DNA of 64,000 nt from NCBI GenBank assembly GCA_023614405.1, contig CM042693.1, positions 157,372,731 through 157,436,730 of the forward strand. The letters run 5' to 3'. Source of the DNA: Avena insularis. Lineage: Eukaryota > Streptophyta > Magnoliopsida > Poales > Poaceae. The position numbers were made by a program, and so were the translations under genes. Shown here one piece after another: positions 23,481 to 33,551 of this stretch; the stretch's first letter is position 1, and each line of letters opens with the position of its first letter. Below the pieces are notes generated by a model. That model searched no databases and was not told the DNA's origin. It worked only from the letters and a program-made list of their open reading frames with translations.

Positions 23481-24880
23481 CATCCTTAACAAGCATACAA
23501 ATGTTTCTGCAAAAACAACCATTTTTCCAGAAGCTTTTTACTAAACAAAAGGCATGGTTGGCTAGGGCTTATCTTGCTGATTCCATTGGTATAAAATTTG
23601 TAATTTTTGGACGTGTGGATCAAAAGTTATACCAATTACAAATTTGCATTCTAATCAGATCAAAAATCTGTTTTAAATCGAATCCAGTCCACGTGGCTGT
23701 TTCTGATTCGTCAATACCCTTTCGGTTGGATCGACTGCCCTGGCGCGTTGGATCAAGTTAGATCGTGTGGCACAGGTTGCATACCTCTTCGCTTTAAGTG
23801 GTTCTATCCTATCCACCAGATCGAGATCGGACAGCTGCGGTGAACTCGACCCTAAATGAACCGGCGTCACAAGCGGTACTGCTGTCAGCGGCGCCTTGAT
23901 CTGAGGAAGCAAGGGTGGCTGGGAAGGTACTCACAGCATTCGCAGAGGCTGGGAAGCTCAAGGTGGTGCCGTCTTGTCGAGGCGCCTTTGGAGCGGCTTG
24001 ATTGCTCCCGAGTGGAGCTGCGCCTCGAGGTCGTCGAGGGCGAGGATGGGAGGCACCCTAGGACGAAAGGGAGACACCGTTAGGTTCGCAAGAGCATGGC
24101 GATCATCATCGTGTCCACGGGGAAGAGAGGGGTGGTCTGGTTTACCTGGGAGACGTTGCCGCAGTTGGAGCAAACGGCGGCGCTGGCTCGGGAAAGATGT
24201 TGCCGACGCTCAGGGACGCGCGCGAGCGAGCTGCGGCTGCAGAAAGGTCCGCCAGGGCTTGGGGTGTATGCGAGTGTGGTCAAGGAGACGAGGGGTGGCA
24301 AGACACGACCGGAATCGTGGGAAAAGCTCGTCGGTGGCAGTGAGGTTCGAAGAAGAATCAGGACGGCCTGGGGGCATGCTAATGCGGGGTGACAGAGGGG
24401 AAATGGAGAGGAGAGGTACGCGTTTAAGCTTGCGTGATCAAAGCAAGTAAATGTGGCCGCGTTAAGGCGAATTGAAGCCACGGAATCACTGCCTGAAACG
24501 GGGAAGAACTGGTCGCTGCGGGTGAGGACGATGAAGAGGAGGGGGTGGGGTCGGCTGGTCAGCGAGAGAGGAAGTGAGGGGAATGGGTCCACCTGTCAGT
24601 TGCTCTGCGGGTGTGAGTTCGAGTGAGAAAACGTTTCGGCAGAAGGGAGGGGGAATGGGCTGCTGGGCTGGGATGGGCTTTAGCTGGGCTGGGTCGTTTT
24701 GCTCTATTTTTTCTGTCTGAAACCTTTTTCTTTTTCCAAATCAATTTCTGTTTTGAATTTCAATCAACTATTCAAACATTCAAACAATTCAAACAATCAC
24801 TAAACTTTGTATTGTGTTTTTGGTTCTGTTTATCAACATAAACCAAATCCCAAAATAAAATAATATTTTTTTTATTATTT

Positions 24881-25237
24881 TTAGGATCCATTCATTAATT
24901 AAATAAAATGGACCTTTAGTTATTTAATCAAATAGGGTTTGATTTATTTAATAAAATCTCCATTTGAAATCCAAAAATTATCAAACCCAAATCAGTATGT
25001 TTTATTTGAAAATAAAAGATACTTGGAAAACTTGTTTAAAATAAAATAACCTTTTATTTTAGGGTCCATTAATAATAATACAATAGACTCTAATTATTAA
25101 ATCAAATAGGATTTGTTTTATTTATTTTCAAAACTCTATTTGAAATCCAAAATAGTACCAAAACCATTCAGTAGGTTTTATTTGAGAATATAAAATACTT
25201 GGAAAACTTATTTAAAGTAATTAAATAAGTTTTAGTG
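24881..25237 (-). repeat. Tandem duplication of about 178 bp in Z leader
   Basis: TTAGG(A/G)TCCATT starts units at 24881 and 25059. The following order of phrases (TTAAATCAAATAGG, CTCCATTTGAAATCCAAAA, GTTTTATTTGA, ACTTGGAAAACTT) is the same in both units. Confidence 0.75.
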
Positions 25238-25659
25238 TTTATTTAAAATGGGAACAACCTTTACTTAAATAAAATTGGATATTAAATCCTTATTATTTTA
25301 TTTAAATAAACCTTTACTATTTTAATCAAAACAAAACATTTTATTTCAAAAACTTGGCCAAGGTTTAATTTGGCTCTATAAAATAATCTTTATTTATAAA
25401 TCCACCTTTTCTTTTGAAAACCAAATCCTTTTATTAAAAGATCCAAAATAGTAATTTCAAATATTTTTAGCTTTATTGTTTAATTAACTTTTTAAATCCC
25501 TTTAGGATTTTTATTGGATCCAAGATCAAAATAGGTTTGAAAGTTTTCCAATTGGATTCAAAAAGTTTCTTCTGGCCCTGAAAATCAACAAAAGTTTTTA
25601 TTTTATTCATTTATTTTTCACATTACAAGATTTGGAAAATCTTGGGATGTGACAGCCCA

Positions 25660-28531
25660 TCTGGCCCATACCCCTTCGTCGTCCTTTTCTTTTCTTCTTC
25701 CTCGAGATGCTGGCGAAGCAGCTGCCTGGCAGCACCCTTGCCGTCGATCTCACCGATGTTGTGATGCACGCCGCTGCTTGCGAGGATGAGGATAAGGACC
25801 GCCGCGTCGAGCTCTTCCTTCCCATACCCATCTCACTCTCTCTCGTGGCCTCTGTGGCTTTTCCCCAAACTCGACGGAACCCTAAGCCTCGGGCTCTGCC
25901 GTGCCCCGCCATTCCTGACCACCCCCTCGCCATCCGAGACCTCTGCCGGCTTTGCGTTGCCACGCTGATCATCCCTGCCAGAGGAATCGACCAGAGACGA
26001 ACGGAATCGTCGCCATCGAGTTCACCTTCCTGAGCTCTGGCCACCGCCTTCTTCGTCGATTCCGGCCGTTCCAGACTGCCCCTGGCGTTGCCGTCACCAC
26101 CATCGCGCTCAAGGTGAGCTACTGGTTCTCGTAGACCCCTATGTCTCCTCTCTCTCGCTCCCTGGCATCCTCCCCACCGTGCACCGCCGCTCGCCGCCTC
26201 TGTTCGTCGTTGCATCACCGTCTCCGGCGACCATTTTAGGGCGGCACCACCGCTATCAGGTCTGCCCCGGCCCCCTCTTCGCAACCATCCCACTCACGAG
26301 GCCTCGCGTGCAGCAGATCGTTGGGGGCTTTCTCGATCTGAGAGCACCTCCATTGCTGACGTCAGCATGAGGTCATATTCCCCTGATTTTCTTTTATTGA
26401 AATTTTTTTGTAAATGATTTCTGCAATTAATAAATATATGACAGGTGGGCCCTACCTGTCAGGATTTTAATATTTTCTATAAATGTTTTCTGGAATTAAT
26501 AAAAGTCTGACATGTGGGCCCAAATTTGGAAATTATTCCAAATATTCCAAAAATGATTAAAATGAATTAAAATTTGAGAAATTCATAACTAATTCATTTT
26601 AAATTAGAAAAATACAAATAATATACCAAAATGATCAGAAAAATGAAACCTATCTAACTAAGCTATAATCATACATTGTTAATCAACTTTGGTAGCAATT
26701 TTAATTAGAAGAACTAATTGAACCCCACAGATGAATCCGAGGATCCCCCTGTTCTAGGGTTTGGACCTTTCGGACTCCCTTTAAAGTGATCAAGCATGTT
26801 TTAGGGTTAAATTCAACACTATCCAACTTGTCATATCATCCATATTGTATGAGCATTGCACATGCCATGTGTTGAGTGTTTCTTTCTCTTTTCCGATGAT
26901 TGTTTCTCGCGAATAGGAACCGAACCCGAAGCTGAATTCAACGCCACCGAAGAGCAGTACCAGTCCAACAGCGGACAAGGTAAGTGAATCCCCACTCATA
27001 CATATGAATCCTATGATTACAAAGTATTTCATTCTCGTCATATGCATTCGGTTCAACAGTATTTTATCAGTAGACAGAGAAATCCTATTTGATGCATGTT
27101 TCCCGTTGTGTACTATATTACCTGATCCACCGCTCCTAGCATAAATAGGTTTTGGCTTATGAGCATCGCTAGTGCCATAGTTCAGTCAAGCTTAGCCATG
27201 CTTAGTGGTCTGATGCCGGTCATTCATGTGATGCACCGGAGATGCGAATGAATCTAGTATGGTAGGATGTTGAGATGTGATCAGATACGAATGATAAACA
27301 TGTTAAGGCTTGTATGGGAGGCCACGTGGGTTGTGGGTTTTGTAGTCCCATACTTGCCACCCTTAGGACATGAGTTTCTCGCCTCTTGAACCAAGATGAG
27401 CGTACAACCACACGGGGGCCTGGAAACCCCCTCGACTCACTAACTTGCCTAGTAGATTCAATGAGTCACATAGTTTGGGCTTTCCATTCGACATACGCAT
27501 ATTGGTTGTTCTTGAATGGAGGTGAAGGAGGTGCATTCATAACAGGTAGATAAGTGTGGCCGGGAACAAGAGATGCCCGACATCCGTAATCTTGAACCCT
27601 GCACACATCATTAGGGACCGGCTTCGGGACTTGACCTGTTATGGCGGCATCTCCCTAGTGCGTGACTCATGGTCTCGGCGAAAGCAAGGTAAAGGTCGTG
27701 GTCAACCACTCTCTGTCGGCCTTCCAAGGAAGAGGGCTAAAAATTAGGAATTAAGAATCGGTTGGTACGTGTGGTTAAAGTTGTGCACCCCTGCAGGGTT
27801 ATTAATCTTTTCGAAAAGTTGTGTCCACGGTTATGGACAACTTGGGAACGGATTCGGTGATCATAGAGAACTATAACCGAATGATAAAACTTGCCAACTA
27901 AAGTGAGATCCGGAATACTTCCTCGGGGTTATTGAGGGGGTAGTCCGAGAAGAGAGGTTCAGTTGATGATGATACTTGGTGGATATCAAAGATGATTCCA
28001 AGAGCTAGAGTTGAAGTCTTCTTATCCCCATTTGAAAATGATCTGACTAGACGAGTTTCTTCTCCCTCTTGTTTTGAAAACAAAAGATGGCTTTATGCAA
28101 AATAACTCCACTAGCCATAAGTCTTACGGAGTACACCCTGTACTCAGCCTTGCTTCGTTGATGTTTTCTACAGATGACACTACTCCAACTGAAGGTGGTT
28201 TCTACATTGAAGTCGATGAGTAGTCGGGGTTCCCAGGCAGCAGCCTAGGATCTATGGAAGGGTCGCTACTTCTGTTTAAGGCCTCTAAGGCCCTTTGCTA
28301 AGTTTGTTGTTTCGAACAACTTATTTGCTTCCGTTCTATGATGTAATAATGGGTCTGTGACCCCTGGCTTGTATGACTGGTTTGTAACTCTCTTAAGAGT
28401 TTACCTTATTAATGTATGGTCTGTATGTTCTGTAATGTTACCGATCTTTCCCTGCGCGTTTTGGAATTTAGGTTAGGCTTATATCATATGAGGATCTGGT
28501 ATTTGTCTAGCCTTGATCCCGGGTCGTGACA
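25660..28531 (+). repeat. 5' LTR of B, remaining part
   Basis: Continues the LTR after Z and ends GGGTCGTGACA, followed by the primer site. GC-rich block 25660-26370 with a donor-like AAG/GTGAGC at 26114; AT-rich block 26380-26800; exon-like segments at 26917-26979 and 28174-28223. ORFs in the GC block (25707-26033 plus, 26293-25607 minus) change frame between the two B LTRs and are not called as genes. Confidence 0.95.
26917..28223 (+). other. Exon-like segments in B 5' LTR
   Basis: Segment 1 (26917-26979) follows GCGAATAG, ends CAAG before GTAAGT and reads TEPEAEFNATEEQYQSNSGQ. Segment 2 (28174-28223) follows TTTTCTACAG and reads DTTPTEGGFYIEVDE then TAG. One base plus two bases across the junction form a GAT codon, keeping the frame. 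The 3' LTR has both at 35209-35271 and 36458-36507, open in the same frame. In the 3' copy the donor is GCAAGT. An alternative frame is also open in B but not in Y, so the acidic frame is preferred. Whether this is spliced or translated is unknown. Confidence 0.45.
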
Positions 28532-28536
28532 GATTT

Positions 28537-28548
28537 TGGTATCAGAGC
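28537..28548 (+). promoter_or_regulatory. Primer-binding site of B
   Basis: TGGTATCAGAGC, five bases after the 5' LTR, complementary to initiator-Met tRNA. The leader runs from here to about 29115 without coding signal. Confidence 0.95.
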
Positions 28549-29115
28549 AGGACTGCCTGTAGGAAACCCTTCTAGTTGGTCGATGTTGAGTATAGAATTT
28601 GAGAAAACTATTTGAAAGCTAAAAACTATTTGCAAAACTCTGAATAAGACTCTTTTTACTCCTTATCCAAGGTTGTTCTATTGCTGAGTTATCTTATCTC
28701 GTTTGCTTTGCAAGGTTTTCACTTCTCGTCTATCATTTCAAATTCTTAGGATATACGGGTTTGGGTTGTTTTTTCCCTAGTACTCCGTACTTGGTTGCAA
28801 GGCTCAGAGTTTCTAAAATATATCTGTGCAACTGAAGCATTGTTTTTCAACTTTGCTAAGGATGCCTCCAATCCCACTCTCTATTCTTTTGTGATCTGTT
28901 GGTATTATATCATGCTTGCATTCCATTGTTATGGTTTGTATCTAAGTTGGTAGTGTATACATTTAGTATGCTTGTTCTACTACCATACTTAATGCATTCA
29001 TATAATTTTCATCCACATGTTCGCCTCTACCATGACCTTTTGATATGGTTCTTGCCATCCTCTGTTATACCCTTTTTGGTGAATCCATTCACATGGTTTC
29101 TGTTTTCTCCTCAGG

Positions 29116-30579
29116 ATGCCGTCTGGTACTCTTGGTTATGTTGGCCGTCGAGGAAACAACAATGATGATCAGGGACTTCCGCCACCTCCCACAATGTCCG
29201 AGGTTCTCAAAAACATTGAGACCAACCGTCTAAGGAATGAACGCCTTCTGGAGCGTGTGGCACAGAACACTAAACGTCGTCCTGACGACTGTGTCACACT
29301 TGGAGATTCCATCCGCTCTTTTCCTCCAACCTTCACCCACTCCAAGGAGCCCCTTGAACCTGATGATTGGCTTTGCACCATAGAGCGCAAGTTCAGTGCT
29401 CTTCGTGTCCGTCTCGTTAATCGTGTCAACTTCGCCACCTATCAACTGGAAGGTGAGGCTGGTGTTTGGTGGGAAGGTTTTCTGAATCTGGCTCAGGGAC
29501 ATGTTGTTACCTAGGAGGAGTTTGTTGCAGCATTCCGTGCCTCTTATATCCCTAAGCCCATCATGGATCTCAAAAGGAGGGAGTCTTTGGATCTGACTCA
29601 GGGGCGCAAGGATATTGAAACCTATGGGCGTGAGTTTACTCGACTGGCTCGCTATGCAACCAGGGATATGACCAATGATGAACATAAGCAAGATTTGTTC
29701 CTTAAGGGACTTAACCCTGCACTTTGCTACAAGTTGTTGCCCTTCAAGTTCCAGTCTTTCCAAGACTTGCACAATCAGGCTCTTACTCTAGAGCATGGAA
29801 GGAAGGATATCGAAGTCTCCTAGAAGCGTGAAGAAGGAAATTTTCATGCTTCTTCCTCTAGTAACAACAAGTGCCGTGTCTTTGTTCCATACAGTGCTGT
29901 GCCTTGTGCTCCTTATGCACCCAAGTCTTTTGGCAATAATTCTCGTCAGCCACAGTCAAATACTGGTGGAGCAAACTATCATCCTCCTGCTGGTTCCCAC
30001 ACTAGAGTTACTTGTTACTCCTGTGGTCAGCCTGGTCACTACTCAAGGGAGTGTTCCCAAAGGGCTGTCAAACATAATGATCAGCAGGCAAAGAAGAATG
30101 ATAAATCTCAAGGTGCTGGACGTGGTCGTCTGACCCATGTCACTGTTGAGGAAGCTCAGGAAGATCCACACGTCATTCTAGGTACGCTCCATGTCAATTC
30201 AATTCTAGCAACGGTCTTTTTTGATTCTGGAGCATCGGATACATTCATATCACAAGATTTTGCACAAATGCATGATATCACCTTTCAAGCTATGGACTCT
30301 CCTCTAGAGATTAGAACTCCTGGGTATCGTTGGTAGACCATCTGGGTTACTCATGGGGTTGAGATAGATATAGCATATCAGAAGTTTCCCACTTCCCTCA
30401 TTGCACTCAAGTCAACTGACATTGTTGTCATTCTAGGCATGGACTGGTTAACCAAGTATCAAGTCGTCATTGACTGTGCACTCAGAACAGTTTCTGTGAC
30501 CTCTCCTGCTGGCATAACTATCAAGTATTGGACTAATGGTTCAAAGTCTCCGTCAGCAGTCCTTAAACCTTTCTCGTAG
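29116..30579 (+). pseudogene. gag: B gag and protease (broken)
   Basis: One frame from the ATG at 29116 (MPSGTLGYVGRRG). The Gag core has FPPTFTHSKEPLEPDDWL, YQLEGEAGVWWEGF and, after the first stop, FRASYIPKPIMDLKRRES and DLFLKGLNPAL. The CCHC knuckle CYSCGQPGHYSREC is at 30013-30054. The protease motif DSGASDTFIS starts at 30223, followed by VILGMDWL. In-frame stops are at 29512 (TAG), 29821 (TAG), 30334 (TAG) and 30577 (TAG); by sense these were probably TGG, CAG, CAG and CAG. Gag forms the particle and binds the RNA; the protease would cut the polyprotein. The start was chosen because chromovirus Gag N-termini usually begin close to this point and no upstream in-frame extension shows similarity. 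Confidence 0.9.
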
Positions 30580-31970
30580 TTGTATGCCATGGATGCCCTA
30601 CCTACTCTCGAGGTCCAAGATGTCCATGTAGTCTGTGATTTCCCGGATGTCTTCCCTGAAGAGTTGCCTGGCATGCCACCTGATCGAAGTGTGGAGTTTG
30701 TCATAGAACTAGTTACTGGAACTGCTCCTATCTCCAAAAGACCTTATCGCATGCCCCCTCATGAGTTGGTTGAGTTGAAGAAGCAACTTGAAGAGTTAGA
30801 GGGTCTAGGATACATCCAACCTAGCACATCCCTCTTGGGGTTTCCCTACCATCTTTGTCAAGAAGCGGGATACAAATATTCCAAGATTGGTGGTTGAGTA
30901 CCGCCCACTGAACGCGGTGACAATCAAGAATAAGTACCCACTTCCTCGGATAAATGACCTCTTTGATCAATTAAGTGGTGCCATTGTCTTCTCCAAATTG
31001 GACTTAAGATCAGGGTATCATCAAATCAAGATCAGAAAGGAGGATATCCCAAAGACATCATTCACAACTCGTTATGGTCTTTACGAGTATACAGTGATGT
31101 CCTTCATGTTAACCAATGCCCCTGCCACATTTATAAGGCTCATGATCTCCATCTTAATGGAGTATCTCGACAAGTTCGTCGTGGTATACATTGATGACAT
31201 TCTAATCTACTCCAAGACCGAAGAAGAGCATGTCGAACACCTAAGTTTGGTGTTGACTAAACTTCGTGAACATCGTCTCTTTGCCAAGTTTTCCAAATGT
31301 GAGTTCTGGTTACAAGAGCTCATCTTCCTTGGCCATGTTGTGTCTGCAAGTGGTGTTGTTGTCATACCAGATAAGGTTCAGACCATTCTGGAATGGAAGT
31401 CGCCTACTTCAGTCAAGGAAGTCTGAAGTTTTCTTGGAATAGCTGGATATTACCGCCAATTCATCGAGAACTTCTCCAACATAGCCAAGCCTATGACTGA
31501 TCTTCTTAAGAAAGATAAGAAGTTTGAATGGTCAGAAAAGGCAGAAGAAAGCTTCCAAGCCTTGAAAACTAAGCTAACCACCGCTCCTATGCTTGTCCTT
31601 CCGGACACAAGCATGGACTTCGTCATCTATTGTGATGCTTCACTTCAAGGGCTCGGTTGTGTGTTGATGCAAGATGGTCATGTAGTGGCCTATGCTTCTC
31701 GGCAGTTGAAGCCACATGAGAACAATTATCCGACCCATGATCTCGAACTCGCTGCTATTGTTCATGCTCTTAAGTAATGGCGACATTACCTCATTGGTAA
31801 CTGTTGCGAACTTTACTCGGATCATCAAAGTCTGAAGTATCTCTTCACCCATCCAGATCTGAATCTCAAGCAAAGACGATGGTTGGAACTCATCAAAGAT
31901 TATGATTTGGGTCTCAACTATCAACCCGGCAAAGCCAACGTCGTCGCTGATGCGCTTAGTCGGAAGTCTT
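30580..31970 (+). pseudogene. pol: B reverse transcriptase and RNase H (broken)
   Basis: The RT begins after [16 protein letters not shown] (about 30640-30690), continues with PYRMPPHEL, and shifts frame by one base near 30830-30850; the new frame starts [20 protein letters not shown]. Key motifs: [12 protein letters not shown] near 31000, the catalytic YIDDILIYS at 31187, [14 protein letters not shown] at 31424 (CGA by sense) precedes [17 protein letters not shown], the RT-RNaseH connection. RNase H has [15 protein letters not shown] (31624), ELAAIVHAL, a TAA at 31775, then [11 protein letters not shown] and ADALSRK ending near 31970. The enzyme would copy element RNA to DNA in the particle. 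Confidence 0.9.
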
Positions 31971-33514
31971 ATTGCAACAACCTGATGATTTCACAAGCCC
32001 AACCTGCTCTCTACGAGGAAATCAAGCGTCTTAACCTTGAAGTAGTTCCTTGTGGATTCCTTGCTAACCTTGAAATAAAATCTTCTCTCGAGAACCAAAT
32101 CAAGGAAGCTCAAAAGCAAGATGATGAAGTTACCAAGATCAAGGAACATGTTGCAAGAGGTGAAGCTAAATGTTTCTCCGTCAATGATCAAGGTATTCTA
32201 TACTTCAGTAACCAGCTAGTGGTTCCAAACAGTCAGAAAATCAAAGATCTAATCCTTTTGGAAGCTCATGAATCCCCTCTGTCTATCCATCCTGGTGGTA
32301 CCAAGATGTACCGAGATCTCCGTCAAAGATTCTGGTGGAGTGGAATGAAACCAGAAATCGCTCGCTTTGTTGTAGAGTGCGATGTTTGCCGTTGTGTGAA
32401 GGATGAACACCAAAGGCCTGCTGGACTTCTGCAGCCGTTGAAAATACCTGAGTGGAAATGGGATGAAATTGGTATGGACTTCATTACTGGACTCCCAAGG
32501 ACACAATCTGGACATGATGCCATATGGGTAGTTATTGATCGACTATCCAAAGTTGCCCACTTCCTAGTTGTTCGGGAAAGCATTACTGCAAGCCAGTTGG
32601 CAGAGCTATATGTATCCCGGATCGTCGTTCTTCATAGTGTTCCCAATAAGATTATATCTGATCGTGGAAGCTTGTTCACTTCCAAATTCTGGGCTAGCAT
32701 CCAACAAGCAATGTGAACTCAAGTTTCTTTCAGTACAGCTTATCATCCTAAAACCGGTGGTCAGACCGAAAGAGTGAATCAAATTCTTGAAGACATGCTC
32801 AAAGCGTGTGTCATATCCTTTGGAAAGAATTGGGAGAAATGTTTTCCTTTTGCGGATTTCTCCTACAACAACACTTTTCAATCCAGTTTAGGCATGGCAC
32901 CTTTCCAATTCCTGTATGGGAGAACATGTCGAACACCTCTGAACTGGACAGAAACCGGCGAAAGACAATTTTTTAGTCCGGACATGATCTAAGAAGTAGA
33001 AGATAAAGTTCGCATAATCCGAGAGCGTCTGAAGGCCGATCAATCTCGTCAGAAGACCAACTAGGATCGTCATCATCTTGATGTTCAAGTTGGTGATCAA
33101 GTTTACCTCCGGGTCACTCCTCTGAAGGGTGTCCATCGATTCGGTATCAAGGGCAAATTGGGTCCTCGCTATGTTGGTCCCTTTCGCATTCTCTCCAAGC
33201 GGGGTGAGCTTGCCTACCAATTGGATCTACCTTCAACTTTTCCAGAGGTACATGATGTTTTACATGTGTCTCAACTCAAGCTTTGCTTCAAAGATCCCAT
33301 TTGTGGTGTGGACCATGAATCTTTGGATCTTCAAGATGATCTAACATACCGAGAATACCCTGTTCGTATTCTTGATGAAACCGAGCGCAAGACTCGTCGC
33401 CAAACCATCAAGTTCCTGAAAGTTCAATGGTCTCATCACTCTGAGTCAGAAGCAACCTGGGAACACGAAGGTCGTCTTCGATCTGAGTATGCTGCCTTCT
33501 TTTCTAAAACCTAG
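31971..33514 (+). pseudogene. pol: B integrase with chromodomain-like tail (broken)
   Basis: Zinc-binding HHCC part: [17 protein letters not shown] then CDVCRCVK (about 32288-32400). Catalytic core: MDFITGLP (32478), [10 protein letters not shown] (32656) and GQTERVNQ (about 32760) carry the D, D and E residues. The core ends with YGRTCRTPLNW. The C-terminal part has GPRYVGPFRILSKRGELAY and VHDVLHVSQL. The tail LTYREYPVRILDETERK, IKFLKVQWSHHSESEATWE is a chromodomain-like module, which in Tekay-type elements is thought to direct insertion to heterochromatin. Stops: 32714 TGA, 32990 TAA, 33062 TAG. The TAG at 33512 looks like the natural end. All pieces share one frame. Confidence 0.9.
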
Positions 33515-33537
33515 GAATCTCGGGTCGAGATTCTTGT

Positions 33538-33551
33538 AAGTTGGGTAGAGC
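33538..33551 (+). promoter_or_regulatory. Polypurine tract of B
   Basis: AAGTTGGGTAGAGC lies directly before the 3' LTR. A1 and A2 have related tracts at the same place. Confidence 0.7.

Larger units (their letters stand above)
21604..25654 (-). mobile_element. Element Z: solo LTR of about 4.05 kb, minus strand
   Basis: Duplications gccca at 21599-21603 and 25655-25659; removal restores the B LTR. On the minus strand it begins TGTCACATCCCAAG and ends CTCCCTCTACA. It has the layout of the other LTRs here: AT-rich leader with a tandem duplication, CT- and GC-rich block (24740-23750), mid region, a GGGGAAAGTGCACC motif near 22290, an AATAAA before the end. No primer site, polypurine tract, gag or pol is visible, so it is most likely a solo LTR left by LTR-LTR recombination. 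ORFs in the GC block (for example 24592-24080 minus, 170 codons) are Ser/Pro/Arg-rich without recognisable domains. Confidence 0.85.

Noticed and set aside
24080..24592. 170-codon minus-strand ORF in Z
   Set aside because: Ser/Pro/Leu-rich, no domain, high GC favours chance ORFs; no second copy to test conservation.
25607..26293. 228-codon minus-strand ORF in the B 5' LTR GC block
   Set aside because: Arg/Gly/Ser-rich shadow of a GC-rich block; the matching region of the 3' LTR (34258-34575) gives a different, shorter frame.
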